64,000 bases of DNA from Corallium rubrum (lineage: Eukaryota > Cnidaria > Anthozoa > Scleralcyonacea > Coralliidae): assembly GCA_964035015.1 (NCBI GenBank), contig OZ035997.1, forward strand, positions 87,325,483 to 87,389,482. Direction: 5' to 3'. Positions 22,670-33,959 of this stretch are shown here, in pieces (within the stretch, counting starts at the first letter, position 1; each line of letters begins with the position of its first letter). A program made the translations under genes and the position numbers. The notes below the pieces were generated by a model that worked only from the letters and a program-made list of their open reading frames with translations, made no database searches and was not told the origin of the DNA.

Positions 22670-25600
22670 ATTTGTTTACTATATTTTCAACACAATTTGG
22701 CAGAACGTATAGATATACCTGATGAAAATAAGTAGGGGATTGAATGATTGGATAATGGCAAGCTACTCAATAAGCAGAATTCTCACTTTAATATATTCGC
22801 CTTATATATTTAGTAATCTATTTAAAGCGCAACCTCGCTTCACAAAGACCTACGGACAATGGAGTTATGGGCAAAGTGCGAGTCCGAAGGCTTGGAAGCG
22901 AGAGGCGCCTTAAATTGAGGGTGGGCGGGTGGGGAAACAATAAAGTTAGCCCCTCGACGAAAAATATTTGTACACGTACCTCTTCCGGAAAAGCCCGAAG
23001 TCCAAGGAGAAGGTGCGCATTGCCCTGATCCTGTGTTACTTGCTCCTCAACCGCCAAACTGTCCTGATGTGCTTGCTCTTGCCTATTATATAGTCTTCGT
23101 TACGCATGGTTGCACTTAAAATAGTAATCTAACTATTCCCCGAATCTAGCCGAAACTAAAACCTTCTCCACCTCCTGTCATTAAATAGTCCCGTATCTAC
23201 CCGAAACGTAAACCTTCTCCACTTTCTGTTACGACACTGTAAATATACCGCCGTATCTACCCGATCTAGACACTGGCCATAAAGGCAGGCCTAAATCCGA
23301 TTGTTACCCCGAAACTTCGAATCAACTCCTTCTATCAATGCGTCGAAGCAAAATAGTTATACCCGACGTCTTGAGGTATGCGGTGAGGCGAGGGTGGGCA
23401 GAGGGGGCGAGAAAAGGAGAGTTGGCGACGGGGCGTTTCGGCGAAGTCGGACGGGGAAAAATGGCCAGTGGAGAAATGGATGTCAGCAACGCTGCGATAT
23501 GTAACGTAGAAATCCTAATCTTGAATCGGGCAAATGGCGCCATAGTTTGCCTCCCTCGCCAGGATTTACCGACACGTTTGTATATGAAAAGATTCAGGCC
23601 GTCGGGATCTTCGAGTTTTTCTATAGTCTGAATTCGTCACCAGGTCAGAGGCTCTACCACGTGATGAAAACCAGGGGCGGATTCAGTGAAAAACAGGACT
23701 GTTTGGGACGACACCAAACTAGGGGTGTCCGGGGCTATGTCCCCCGGGAAATGTTGAAAGCTGAACCGCCGGGAACGCCATTTCCTGCATTTTGAGCAAG
23801 TTTTTACATAAATTTTAAAGCAAGCAAGACGCAAATTTCTTACAGAATAACGAGTAAAACGCGACAAAAATGACGACATATTTGGCAATCCGACAATACA
23901 AATTATACACGACACTCGATCCATCACCCATTTAAATAATAATGAAACAACAGCAAGTCATGCAATTTGAACGAAACACAAAGAGGCAATATAATTGCCT
24001 ATATTTTGGACCTAGCACATGGTACTCGTTTAAATATATTAGATATTCATGAGCTTACCTCGCTGGAGAATAATTCACGGCTTTGCGGGAATTGCAGCTT
24101 TGAAAAATGGCACACAAAGCGACTTGATCATTTCGTTTATAATTCTCTTTGAAGATACTGTTCGCACTCGTGTCTAAGAACGACCAACTCGTCCTTCTTT
24201 TCATCCGAAGAGTAACGTCCATCAAGTAAGTTCAACAGCTGTTGTTACGTTGGAAGCCATGTTGCAAGGACAGACAAGGCCGCAATGCATGGTAATGCCT
24301 ACTGAGACGCATTACGTGATCTTTTGCAAGCGGTTTTAAAACCCTTAGTTTTGATTACGTAATCTGTTGAGCTTAAACATAGCGATCGGATTTACTTGGG
24401 ATACGAAGGGCCCTTGTACGCGCGATATGATATCCAGCCCCGGACGCGCCGCGCCGAGGGTTTCTAAAGACTGATCATGAGAGAACATGCATAAAGGAAA
24501 GAGAAGAAAAACGGCCAAAGTAACCCATAAAAGTCTGACGAACTAAACCACTTATCCGAAAAATAGGCATGCATGTATCTACCGCGGTCAAATATACCTA
24601 TAGCTACTATAGTAAAAACAATGTTGTAATTACGGTATGTACCAGTAGAGACGTTGCACTCAGAGCTGAACAAGATTTTTGTCGATGCTAGCCAGGCTGG
24701 AACTCAGAGGAAAGTCAGCAAAGCACATGCAGGAGGCTGAGCACTAACCGCTCTACTCATATCTGGCACAGAACCATGCACGTAGCTGCATGGGCTTGGG
24801 ACTGGTACGGTCACTCCTTCAAATATTAACTCAATCACAGTGGGCTTTACTTCGGTCCTCGTAGTGAGAGGCAGTGTAATAATAGCTTGACTATTAAAGC
24901 TCTATTTAAAACCTATGGTAATAAAGTATGGTTATTGTAAAGTTTAGTAAGCCAATCAAATTTTAATACAGTACACAAATAACTCACAAAATTTGACTAA
25001 AGTATTGAAATAACTTTGTTGCAACAATTTGTCAAAAATAATGCAAGCCAGCTGGTAGGTAAAGGAAAATCGTTTGAGAGAACAAGCAGCGGAAGTATGA
25101 CTGCTGTAAAGGTTAGAAATAACGAAATTGTGAACGAAGGTCTCCAGCAATGGTCATCAAAGTATGAAAACAACCTTAGTAACTATACAGTAATTGTTCT
25201 TCAAGAGTAGACGTAGACTGTATACATGCATCGTGCAGTAAAAGGTAGACTAAATATGTGGCATTCATGTCATAAATGTTTGCAAGACATTGACAACTGC
25301 AGCACGCAATTTAATTACCCCATTATAATAACGACGTGCCGTTTTGGTTTCACACTCTCTACCTAGCTCGTCACGGACACTTGAGGATTGTACAATATGC
25401 TATGTAATAGCACAATAATTTCGCCCGTGGACCACCACAGGCGTTGCACATTCTTGCTTGATCATGAAGCTAGTTTTGTTTTTAAAAGAAAATTTCATTT
25501 CTGTTCAGCAATGTACAGTCTTGTCAGTTGACAAAGGACTGCTGAATACGTGTAAACATGTTGGCCATATAAATGGCCTCGTCTGAATATGAAATTGTCG

Positions 25601-25980
25601 AAAGACTATTGAGGCTTTCAAAAACTTATCATAACTCCAACATCGCCTATAGTACATCACATGTAAAAATTGACTACGATTCAGACTTAAAATACTTACC
25701 AAGCTTGTAAAAACTTCTATACTTAAAATAAAGATTCTCGCTCCTTGAAGCGATTTCGCTCCATGCTCCCATAGCATTGACTTACATGAAATACTTGGAT
25801 TACAAACTTGTCTTCGAATGCTATGTTTGATTGGCTCCGAAGGCATTCTTTTGTTAACTTAACTTAACTGAACTGGACTGAACTTACATTACACTACATG
25901 ACATTACATTACATTACATTACAGGACATTACAGTACAGTACATTACAGGCACAACAGCAACGTTATCTACTCGCGCCTG
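22670..25980. other. 3.3-kb region without a recognised gene
   Basis: It contains a 90-bp block at 23040-23130 duplicated at 33799-33888 and a hAT-like remnant at about 23667-23830 (CAGGGGCGGATTCAG start, CCGGGGCTATGTCCCCCGG hairpin). A tRNA-like A box and B box lie on the - strand at about 24760-24680 (SINE-like). A (ACATT)n tract is at about 25885-25950. A + strand frame at 25016-25210 looks protein-like but has no known relative or splice context. Confidence 0.5.
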
Positions 25981-25994
25981 CGCAGTAGATACAA

Positions 25995-26277
25995 AAATTA
26001 AAACCAAACTAAACGAAACGTAACCCACCGAAATATCGACCCTAGGCAACCCCGAGGGGCATAAAAGGTCAGGTGCCCGCACCCAAAGGTCGACACAACG
26101 GCACTAGTAAAACATAAATGAAATAATAAACCAATAACTAAACACTTGACCAAAAAACTAATAGCAAACGAAACATAACCCATCGAAATAGCGACCCAAG
26201 GCAACCCCGAGGGGCATAAAAGGTCAGGTGCCCGCACCCAAAGGTCGACACAACGGCACTAGTAAAACATAAATGAA
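25995..26277. repeat. 154-bp tandem repeat, left half
   Basis: Two units of about 154 bp, each with 'ggcaaccccgaggggcataa', 'aggtcaggtgcccgcaccca', 'ggtcgacacaacggcactag' and 'ccaataactaaacactt'. The array is split here by the two-gene transposon and continues at 32206-32480. Confidence 0.8.
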
Positions 26278-26957
26278 CATGGCGAGAAATAATGGACACG
26301 CATGCGCGTAACGCGTGCTCACTTAGAAAAAATTTAGGCAGATCTCTCATGTGAGATTAATAAGGTTTACAATGGGAATATGGAAAAATGTCTTCCTAGC
26401 ACATTCAATTTTGAAGTTAACAATTAGTTTCCATCTATTACAGATGGCACAACGCATATAGTACTTAAATATTGTAATAAAAACTTCATGGATGTTCAGC
26501 TCGTTGCGGTTTTCGATATAAAATTTAGACTGCCACACTAGCAGCGGTCAACATGGCGAACTAAATAATGACTGACCTTTCTCTTCAGAATTTCCAATAT
26601 TAAGAGTACATGAAGCATCTTCTGACTTGGTTTCTATCTTATTTGACAAGTGTACGAAACTACGCATTTCATCGTACTCTTCATCTTTCCTTTTTATTTG
26701 TCGTCGTTGCGGTTTCATATCTTGAAGTTGGGCTATTTTGTAATTATTCTATTCAAAGTCTGATCAGAAATGTAAACTGGCGAGGTTTTCATCGCAATTT
26801 CCATAGATTATTTAGACTTCTCTTTCGTTTGTCCGCCATTTTCTTAATTCTCATCACCAGTCCTTGTCAAAAACAAACACTGCTCGGCTTTTCAAATCAT
26901 TATGGCGGCTAAATTGTGCGCGAAAGTTTGAATTTATGTAGACATGCAAATGAGGAA

Positions 26958-29900
26958 ATGTCAGCTGCTGCTGCTATTAATGCTAATGAAGTCAATATTC
27001 TAATAAACGGAGAAAGCCCAAGAAACAAACTTGTTTATATCGAAAAACAAGCAAGTACAGGAGACCAGGTCCTTTGTCACCTTTCTATAAAGAATAAGAC
27101 ATTTATCGAGTGGGAAACATTGAAAGAACCAGATCAAAACTACTTGGATATATTAAACAGTCATATTCCGGGCGAAGCTTTCAAAGTTGATAACAGGAGT
27201 CTAAGACTCCAATCTCGTCTCAAGGCAGAAGTTAGCAAGGCCAGAGCCCAACTAAAGAAATTAAACAGAGGTGGTAGTAAACAGCAAAGGGAGAATTTTA
27301 ACAACAGTTGGAGAAAATTAGCCATCCTAAACAGTGATATTGTGACTGCTGAACAATGGCAGGGCAAGATAAACTGTTTGGAAAACAAGAAAACTGCTTT
27401 AGAAGAAGTTAATTGTGAGTTAGAGAACGAAGTAGAGAATTGGAAAAGGGAGTATGATAATTTGGAAGAATCAACACAAATACTTTTTGAAGAAATGATG
27501 GAAGAGTTGCAGAGAGAAATTGACATAGAGAAAGAAGGAAATAAAAGAATGGAAACCCAAATTAAGCAGCTAGAGAGAGGTGGAGTATTACGGAGATTAA
27601 CATCTCTGGAAGCTGTGTCTGGTAGACAAAAGAAAAGAAGAATAAGTGAATTCTCATCAAAAGCACAGAAAGCCTTGTGGTTCTCTGAGGCCTTCGGTTT
27701 TCATCTCGACTCAATGCATGTGACAGATGACCATGCCAACAGGTACAATATAGCATTAAAGCAAGACTCGCAACCCACCAATATCCAGGCCACGACACAA
27801 GTATCTTCAGGACCAGCGACCAAGCACTATGAACAATTGACCAATGATGAAAAGGCCAAAGTGGAAAGCCTACTATATTTGGTAGATAAGTTTGGAGTGA
27901 GCGATAAGTTTGTGCATGAGATGGCTATGGTATTTGAAGATCTACCAAGATCCTACCTGGTTAAGGAATGTCGGCACAAGATTGACAGCGGTTGTGTGAT
28001 CTCTCCCATTCCAGGCAGTTGTCCCGGAGCCCAAGTGTCATTCAAAGAGAAACTGGCAAATAAGTTGAAGACATTGGTATGTTCCAGAACTAGTTTTATG
28101 ACATATGTAAAAATATATGAGAATTATCACCAAAATATTGTGGTGGGTATCTATTTGAAAGGAGGGTGGTTTGAAATAAAATCTTTTCTAAATTCCATAA
28201 CTTAACTGGTGTCTTTGTTTCAGGAGAAAGCAGGATACCTCAACATTAATCAGCCTGTAAAAGTCAAAATTAGTGGTGATGGTGCCAGAATGACAAGATT
28301 GACTGGGTTTGTTTTGCTGAGTTTTGCCATACTTGAGAAAAAAGATGAAATTCTCTCAAGCCGGGGTAGGAAAAAATTCCTGATGGGGACATATTCTTGG
28401 TACTACATGTATATCGCATGTACCTGATTTTATTCAATACACGGTTTAATTCATTTATACTTTTCATCTATAAATGATGTTTTTAACAATTTATTGCATT
28501 AGGTACAATTACAGTGGCTGTACTTGCTGGGTCCGAGTCCTATGATAGTATCAAAATAGGCTTTGCAGATGCAATAAGAGACATTAATGATATTATTAAG
28601 GAGGGTCATGTGGAAATACGACCAGGACAAAAAATTCCTGTGGAGATTTTCCTTGGAGGTGATTACAAGGTTAGAATAAAAAAAGTCTGAAAGTGACTAG
28701 TTTTTCTGTAATTGACTTACAATTACTGCCAAGCCATGAAATATATTTCCATATATTCTTGAGAATTTATTAGTTTTTGCTCATTGTAAACGGCCGCAGT
28801 GGTGCAACATCCAACTATTCATGTATTTGGTGTAAGATTCATAAGGACAACAGGCAAGTAAATTACAAATTACACTAATACCTTGTATATGAGCGCCTGT
28901 AGTGTAAGCAAGCCAGATTGACCATGGTGCAAATGGTGAAGATGCCCCCCCCCCCCCCCCACCCCCACACACATATACTTTAGAGGGCTCCCCACATGCT
29001 TAATCCAGCCCTGAGTGTCAGTTGATGTATTGCACACTAATTATCATTACTACTTGAAAAAGGTATAATATGTCAATGGAAGAGACATACTACAGCACTT
29101 CTCCAATGTCACTTACGCTATCTGAAGTGATAAAGTATGCGAGCAATGGCAAAAAGGAGTACTGTTGTGTTTGCAAGCCATTGCTTAATGTTCCTCTTGA
29201 CCATGTAATTCCTGATGAGCTGCACCTCCTCCTGCGAATAACAGATGTCTTGTTGACGAATGTTCTTGATGATGCCATGGAAAGAGATGAGAAGGAAGAC
29301 AATCTGAAGGCGCGTGGGATGGAAAAGGGTGTGCACTTGAAGGCTATTGTAAAAATTATAAATAGCTGTGGTGTATCATTTAATGTATGGCAAAAGCAAG
29401 ACGATGCCAAAGGGGTCATCACAATGGATTGGACATCACTGATGGGGAATGAAAAAAAGAGGCTTTTGGAACTTTGGCCAGACAAAATACTGAACACTGA
29501 CATGGGCATTCACAATGATACTAGAGCCACAGTTGTACAGACATGGAAGGTGAAAATTGTTTTTATACATTTATACAGTTTTCTTGTAGAAAAATAAGTA
29601 GTAAAATGTCTTATAAATTCCTAATGAAAATGTTCAATTACTGTATTTAGGACTTTGCAGACATCTATAAAAAGACAATAACTTCAATGGAGCCAGAAAA
29701 TACAACAAACTACTCAGATGAGGTAACAAACATTGATTTAAATACTGTACATACCAGGACAAAACTATTAGTACCAGAATATAACTAATATGGTGATATA
29801 GATGTGTTGTGCTGCATACGCAATGTAGAAATACAAATGGAATACTCTAAAAGGTTGGTGTACCACTGAAATACATGAAACGCCATCGCTTAAAAACATT

Positions 29901-30737
29901 GGATCTCCTATACACTATCTTGGCAGTACACCAACCTTTTAGAGTATTCTATTATTTTTTGACTAACATAGTTTGCTTAAATATTCCCATTTGTACAGAT
30001 CAAAAGATGGGTAAATCTCTTCCTTAGCCTTGGCCATAAAAGGAAGGGATATGGAAGAGCTAATGTGACACCATACATGCATGTTACTGCTTATCATGTT
30101 GGTTATTTTTTGAAAAAATATGGAAATATTAAGCAGTTTTCTGGACAAGGTAAGCTACAGTACAGTACAGTACAGTACAGTACAGTACAGTACAGTACAG
30201 TACAGTACAGTACAGTACAGTACAGTACAGTACAGTACAGTACAGTACAGTACAGTACAGTACAGTACAGTACAGTACAGTACAGTACAGTACAGTACAG
30301 TACAGTACAGTACACATACAAGAAATATTTAAAGAAGCAGAGGTGCCTGAAATAGATTCAATATGCTACCTGTGTATTTTTCCTAATACTGTATTGTTCT
30401 TTCAGCTGTAGAGAAAAATAATGATGCAGCTCGCAATGTAGTGAGGTGAAAATGCAACAACTGGGATAGTCCTGCAGATGTCCTCCGCATGGAGCATCGT
30501 CAATCAACCCTTTATCATCGAGAACGTCCTAAAAGGCAATATTCAAAGCAAGATACCAATTATTGGGTTACTGGGAAGCGAGAACACTGCAGGGAGAGAA
30601 AGCAGGATTGCCTAAGCAATGTGGTAGTTGAAGTGGAACCTGAAGAGAAGCAGGCTGAGAGTGAGGTGGAAACGTGCAAAAAGGCCAAAAAAATTGGGAA
30701 GTCCAGAAAAAAAAAGAACAAGAGAAAATGCAAATGA
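26958..30737 (+). CDS. DDE-type transposase-like protein, eight exons
   Basis: Exons: 26958-28076, 28224-28365, 28503-28669, 28774-28853, 29063-29549, 29651-29722, 29999-30149, 30406-30737. All junctions keep phase. Introns are GT-AG except intron 4, which uses a GC donor. The start is the first ATG in the long frame (MSAAAAINANEV). An in-frame TGA at 30447-30449 would end the protein at 753 residues; without it the frame runs to 849. A coiled coil spans about residues 83-208, with a basic patch (QKKRRISEF) at 224-232. A putative catalytic core follows: SGDGAR (D392), GGDYK (D474), CIWCKIH (C493, C496, H499), PLDHVIPDELHLLLR and FSGQAVEKNND (E742). The spacing and the CxxC insertion suggest an RNase-H-fold DDE transposase. 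I recall near relatives as uncharacterised proteins in cnidarians and sponges. The C-terminus is very basic (KKAKKIGKSRKKKNKRK). The TGA suggests this copy is newly inactive, unless a shorter protein works. Confidence 0.8.
29841..29948. mobile_element. small MITE inside intron 6 of the transposase gene
   Basis: Perfectly inverted 23-base arms (left starts AATACTCTAAAAGGTTGGTG) enclose about 62 bp. Its place in an intron leaves the splice sites intact. Confidence 0.7.
30157..30313. repeat. (TACAG)n pentanucleotide array
   Basis: About 31 almost perfect copies of TACAG lie just after the donor of intron 7 of the transposase gene. The array contains many CAG/TAG acceptor-like triplets but is far upstream of the true acceptor at 30405. 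Confidence 0.95.
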
Positions 30738-30752
30738 CTTTGAAATACAGTG

Positions 30753-30756
<4 letters not shown>

Positions 30757-30821
<65 letters not shown>
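30757..30821. repeat. (AT)n microsatellite
   Basis: An uninterrupted TA repeat of about 65 bases, some 20 bases after the final stop of the transposase frame. Confidence 0.95.
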
Positions 30822-30824
<3 letters not shown>

Positions 30825-31090
30825 AATTTGAACAGTATCGTCATTTCATATTTATACAAACTATTTAAGTAATATATTGTAAATCCCAACAGTTCAGCCG
30901 CTCATATTGTATCTATTACTCAAACTATTTATAGTGTACATGATGAATACTTTGAAAGTCGTAGAAAACTAGAAAAGGCAAAAACAAGTCATTTTAGCTT
31001 GGATACGTCATTGATTAATAAAACAACAATGCTGTATCCAATTAACAACTACTAATTAGGAAGCCACTTGTTTTGTCTTTTCTCGTGAAG

Positions 31091-31261
31091 AGTTTAAAGT
31101 GTCACTAAGATGAAAAATCATCAGTCTTTTTTGATCTAATCATAAAGTACATTTAAAATGAGGATGAACGTGAATATCTCCTTCACCCTCATTTTAAATG
31201 TACTTTATGAATACAAGATAAAAAAAAAACTGATGATTTTTTCATCATAGTGACACTTTAA
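31091..31261. mobile_element. foldback MITE between the two transposon genes
   Basis: The left arm 'tttaaagtgtcactaagatg', 'aaaaatcatcag' and 'aaagtacatttaaaatgagg' are mirrored by the right arm ('cctcattttaaatgtacttt', 'gtgacactttaa'). It sits in the shared 3' region of the convergent genes, so transcripts from both strands could include it. Confidence 0.7.
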
Positions 31262-31276
31262 CTAAATTTACTTGTA

Positions 31277-32125
31277 TCAAGCAGCTACTTTAATAACATC
31301 AACTGAAATTTTTTCCAAAGGAGCCCTTTTACAAGGGATTATATTACCAGTATCATTGTCATTGGTGTATTTAAGTGGCGACCAGGATATATACCACCGC
31401 ACCTTCACTGGGAAGTGCAACTGCATTCCCTCCCCATGCTTATTACATCTAACAGCCCACCCTTCTGGGAAGTACTGTTGAGGAAAGTCATCCTTTTGTA
31501 GCACTTGCCAACGATTCAAAAAATAACCTTTCCCTTTAAACAAAGATTTAAATACATCTGCTCTACAGTCAAATGTCAGTGTCTCCTTCCTCCTGTTGTG
31601 TTTCAGAGCCTGCTCAACTTTCGCTCTTAATGTGTCGGCAAACTCACGAACATCGTTGGTACTGGGATTGGGATTATTGTAGTATCTATGGGAATAAAAA
31701 ATATTCAGTATCACTATAGGTATTCTTGAAAGTGTTGGAGAGAGGGTTAGAGGGTATAACATTTACAGTCTTTATACTGTACCTAATGCAATCATCTGTG
31801 ATATTGCTTTCTGGTTCATAGCTGGCATCGTAGCGTGAGTAGCCCTGCCATAATACTAGGTATTCAGGCTCTTCCTATACAAATTATTTACATATAAGCT
31901 CATTACTACGCAATAAAATTCACTATTTTAAAGTTTACAATTATACTGTCAAATTACTATAATTTTCCAACTTACGTTCCGTTGACTTCTTTCGGCAATT
32001 AGACGATGAACGACGAAATATTTTCCAGCGTAATCAAGCTTTCTTCTTTTCCTTTTGTTTGAATCAGGGTAAAAATCAGCAGTTGTAAGATTGTCCAACT
32101 CTTTATAAAATGAGATGGCGGCCAT
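31277..32125 (-). CDS. chromodomain protein of the transposon, three exons
   Basis: - strand exons 32125-31976, 31874-31783 and 31685-31277, all with GT-AG borders and consistent phase, encode 216 residues without a stop. A basic stretch (NKRKRRK, about residues 23-29) could be a nuclear localisation signal. It is followed by a chromodomain split by intron 1: YFVVHRLIAERSQRN then EEPEYLVLWQGYSRYDASYE plus PESNITDDCI. The aromatic-cage-type residues (Y36, W59, Y62) and the 'LVLWQGY...YEPESNI' core match the family, which typically binds methylated lysines in histone tails. The 135-residue C-terminal part (FADTLRAKVEQALKHNRRKE ... WAVRC...) is not recognised. By analogy with chromodomain integrases it may steer insertion to marked chromatin; that role is inference. 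The start was chosen as MAAISFYKEL because it opens a coherent protein; the frame is open further upstream into the element terminus. Confidence 0.75.
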
Positions 32126-32205
32126 TATGTGCAATTGTGCGCGATAATTCCGCAACCGGGATCTGGGTACTAATTTCCCTTTCATGTCCATTATTTCTCG
32201 CCATG

Positions 32206-32480
32206 ATAATAAACCAATAACTAAACACTTAAGCGAAAAACTAATAGCAAACGAAACATAACCCATCGAAATAGCGACCTTAGGCAACCCCGAGGGGCAT
32301 TAAAGGTCAGGTGCCCGCACCCAAAGGTCGACACAACGGCACTAGTAAAACATAAATGAAATAATAAACCAATAACTAAACACTTAACCAAAAAACTAAT
32401 AGCAAACGAAACATAACCCACCGAAGTATCGCCCCTAGGCAACCCCTAGAGGCGTAAAAGGCATTAGACGCCCGCACCCA
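32206..32480. repeat. 154-bp tandem repeat, right half
   Basis: Continuation of the array at 25995-26277, with two more units, the last one diverged ('gcaacccctagaggcgtaaa'). Confidence 0.8.
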
Positions 32481-32927
32481 GGTACGACACAACGGCAAAA
32501 GAAATCAAAATAAAACGAAGAAAAAAACAAAACAACTAACGTAATGATTCACAATGTAAGACAATAGAGACAACACCACGACAATAATCGCTATTGAAAA
32601 ATTAGACTGAGAAAGCATTAAAGCGTTGTGTGCTGTATGCAAATACATAAGCCAGAGACAGAGTGCAAAGTGCAAAACGTCCAAAGCATACAAAAAGGTT
32701 CCGCTCGGCCAGCGAGAGTGTATAACATCAAACGCACAGTAAGCTCGGCTATAAACTCCATCATAATAAATCGCTGTTCCACTTCCCCGGCCACAACCGG
32801 GAACGCCAAAAATAGCCAACTCAATAACAAGGAACGTTTCTATTCAAACAGTTACCACGATGCAGGAACATATATACTTGTGGCCAACAACCGAACGGCG
32901 TCATAAGTCTGGACGATGATCGTTATA

Positions 32928-33263
32928 CAGTGCGTATCAAAAAAAAGGCTACCCTTAGAAAATATAATTAACATTCTTTTCAAATAACCTATTGTATATT
33001 GACAGCCCTGGACACATACGCGTTGCTCTGTGGTCAGTTGAACCATTTTTAATCGAACTGATATGAATATAATTAACATTTTTATTTCAGTTATGCTCCT
33101 TCATACGTTTAGAAGTTATCGTAATTTCCCAGGTGTATACGACCATTTGTTTTTTACGCATCCGTGACTTCAGAGGTGTCCAGGGCTGTCAATATACAAT
33201 AGGTTATTTGAAAAGAATGTTAATTATATTTTCTAAGGGTAGCCTTTTTTTTTATACACCCTG
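32928..33263. mobile_element. mariner-type MITE, 336 bp, with TA duplication
   Basis: Its inverted ends of about 90 bp begin CAGTGCGTATCAAAAAAAAG on the left and CAGGGTGTATAAAAAAAAAG (complement of the right end), then share 'gctacccttagaaaatataa'. TA flanks both sides (32926-32927, 33264-33265). The neighbouring tandem unit 'gatgatcgttatcgcactgg' shows the empty site with a single TA. Confidence 0.85.
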
Positions 33264-33265
33264 TA

Positions 33266-33430
33266 TATCGCACTGGCCACTACCAGGCAAAATAAAATGA
33301 ACTTCGGCATCTCTTGGCCGATGATCGTTATCGCACTGGCCATTACCAGGCAAAATAAAATGAACTTCGGCATCTCTTGGCCGATGATCGTTATCGCACT
33401 GGCCACTACCAGGCAAAATAAAATGAACAT
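33266..33430. repeat. 63-bp tandem repeat
   Basis: Nearly three units of 63 bp contain 'atcgcactggccactaccag', 'gcaaaataaaatgaacttcg' and 'gccgatgatcgtt'. The unit length is a multiple of three, so open frames run through it. The mariner MITE is inserted in the first unit. Confidence 0.8.
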
Positions 33431-33639
33431 CGTTAACACGTGTCAATTTGACAGAGTAAAGTAAAGCCCCGACTCGTACACCATAAAACGGGAGAACAAA
33501 CCTAAAACGAAAAGAGCAAGACTGACAGTACATACAAGCATATCAGACACCAACGGACTAACAACCAACGCTATCCAAAGAGAAGACATACACATGGGCA
33601 TGGAAATACCTCTAAGTTTGGATGTTGCTGAGCTTGTTC

Positions 33640-33888
33640 ATGCGTTATGCCTGATTAGCAGCGATCTCGTCACCGGCATCCGCGTTGGGGATAGCTTGTT
33701 GAACTACCTCTTGAGGTTGTTGCTCTGCTTCTTTGACTCTGGATGGCTGAGTGGGACGTTGTTCTGGTTCTTGGGGACGTGAAGCCATATCCGTTACGTC
33801 CAGCTCCTCAACCGCCAAACTGTCCTGATGTGCTTACTCTTGCCTATTATATAGTCTTCGTTACGCATGGTTGCACTTAAAATACTGT
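33640..33888 (-). other. Gln/Glu-rich open segment, possible retroelement tail
   Basis: The - strand reads DMASRPQEPEQRPTQP, then SRVKEAEQQPQEVVQQ, ending AGDEIAANQA at 33648. The 33799-33888 part is duplicated at 23040-23130. I cannot assign it; it may belong to the neighbouring fossil. Confidence 0.3.
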
Positions 33889-33959
33889 TCAAAATGGGAC
33901 GCCATCCTATAAGGATATATGTAAATTGGCTTTCAAGCGGTGGCCATTTTGTCGTTAAT

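Larger units (their letters stand above)
26278..32205 (+). mobile_element. two-gene DNA transposon with TIRs, about 5.9 kb
   Basis: The left end CATGGCGAGAAATAATGGAC and the right end (its exact complement, GTCCATTATTTCTCGCCATG) form inverted repeats of 21 identical bases, with partial similarity beyond. Between them are two convergent spliced genes: a large DDE-transposase-like gene (+) and a small chromodomain gene (-). Both fill the element almost end to end. Flanks are the 154-bp tandem repeat. Deleting the element restores the unit sequence 'aaatgaa/ataataaacc' exactly, so no target-site duplication is visible. Nested within are a MITE in intron 6 (29841-29948), a (TACAG)n tract in intron 7 and a foldback MITE between the genes (31091-31261). 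The superfamily is unknown to me. The DDE spacing with a CxxC insertion is compatible with the broad CMC/KDZ-like group. Confidence 0.85.

Noticed and set aside
24956-25210. Overlapping 64-residue frames on both strands
   Set aside because: The + strand peptide looks mildly protein-like but has no splice signals that fit, no relative I know and no neighbour exons.
26610-26912. 100-residue hydrophobic frame upstream of the transposase
   Set aside because: It ends before the long transposase frame, has no domain and is best explained as leader sequence between the element end and the first ATG.
30157-30313. Tandem array considered as a CRISPR or other structured repeat
   Set aside because: It is a simple 5-base microsatellite without spacers, in an intron of a eukaryotic transposon.
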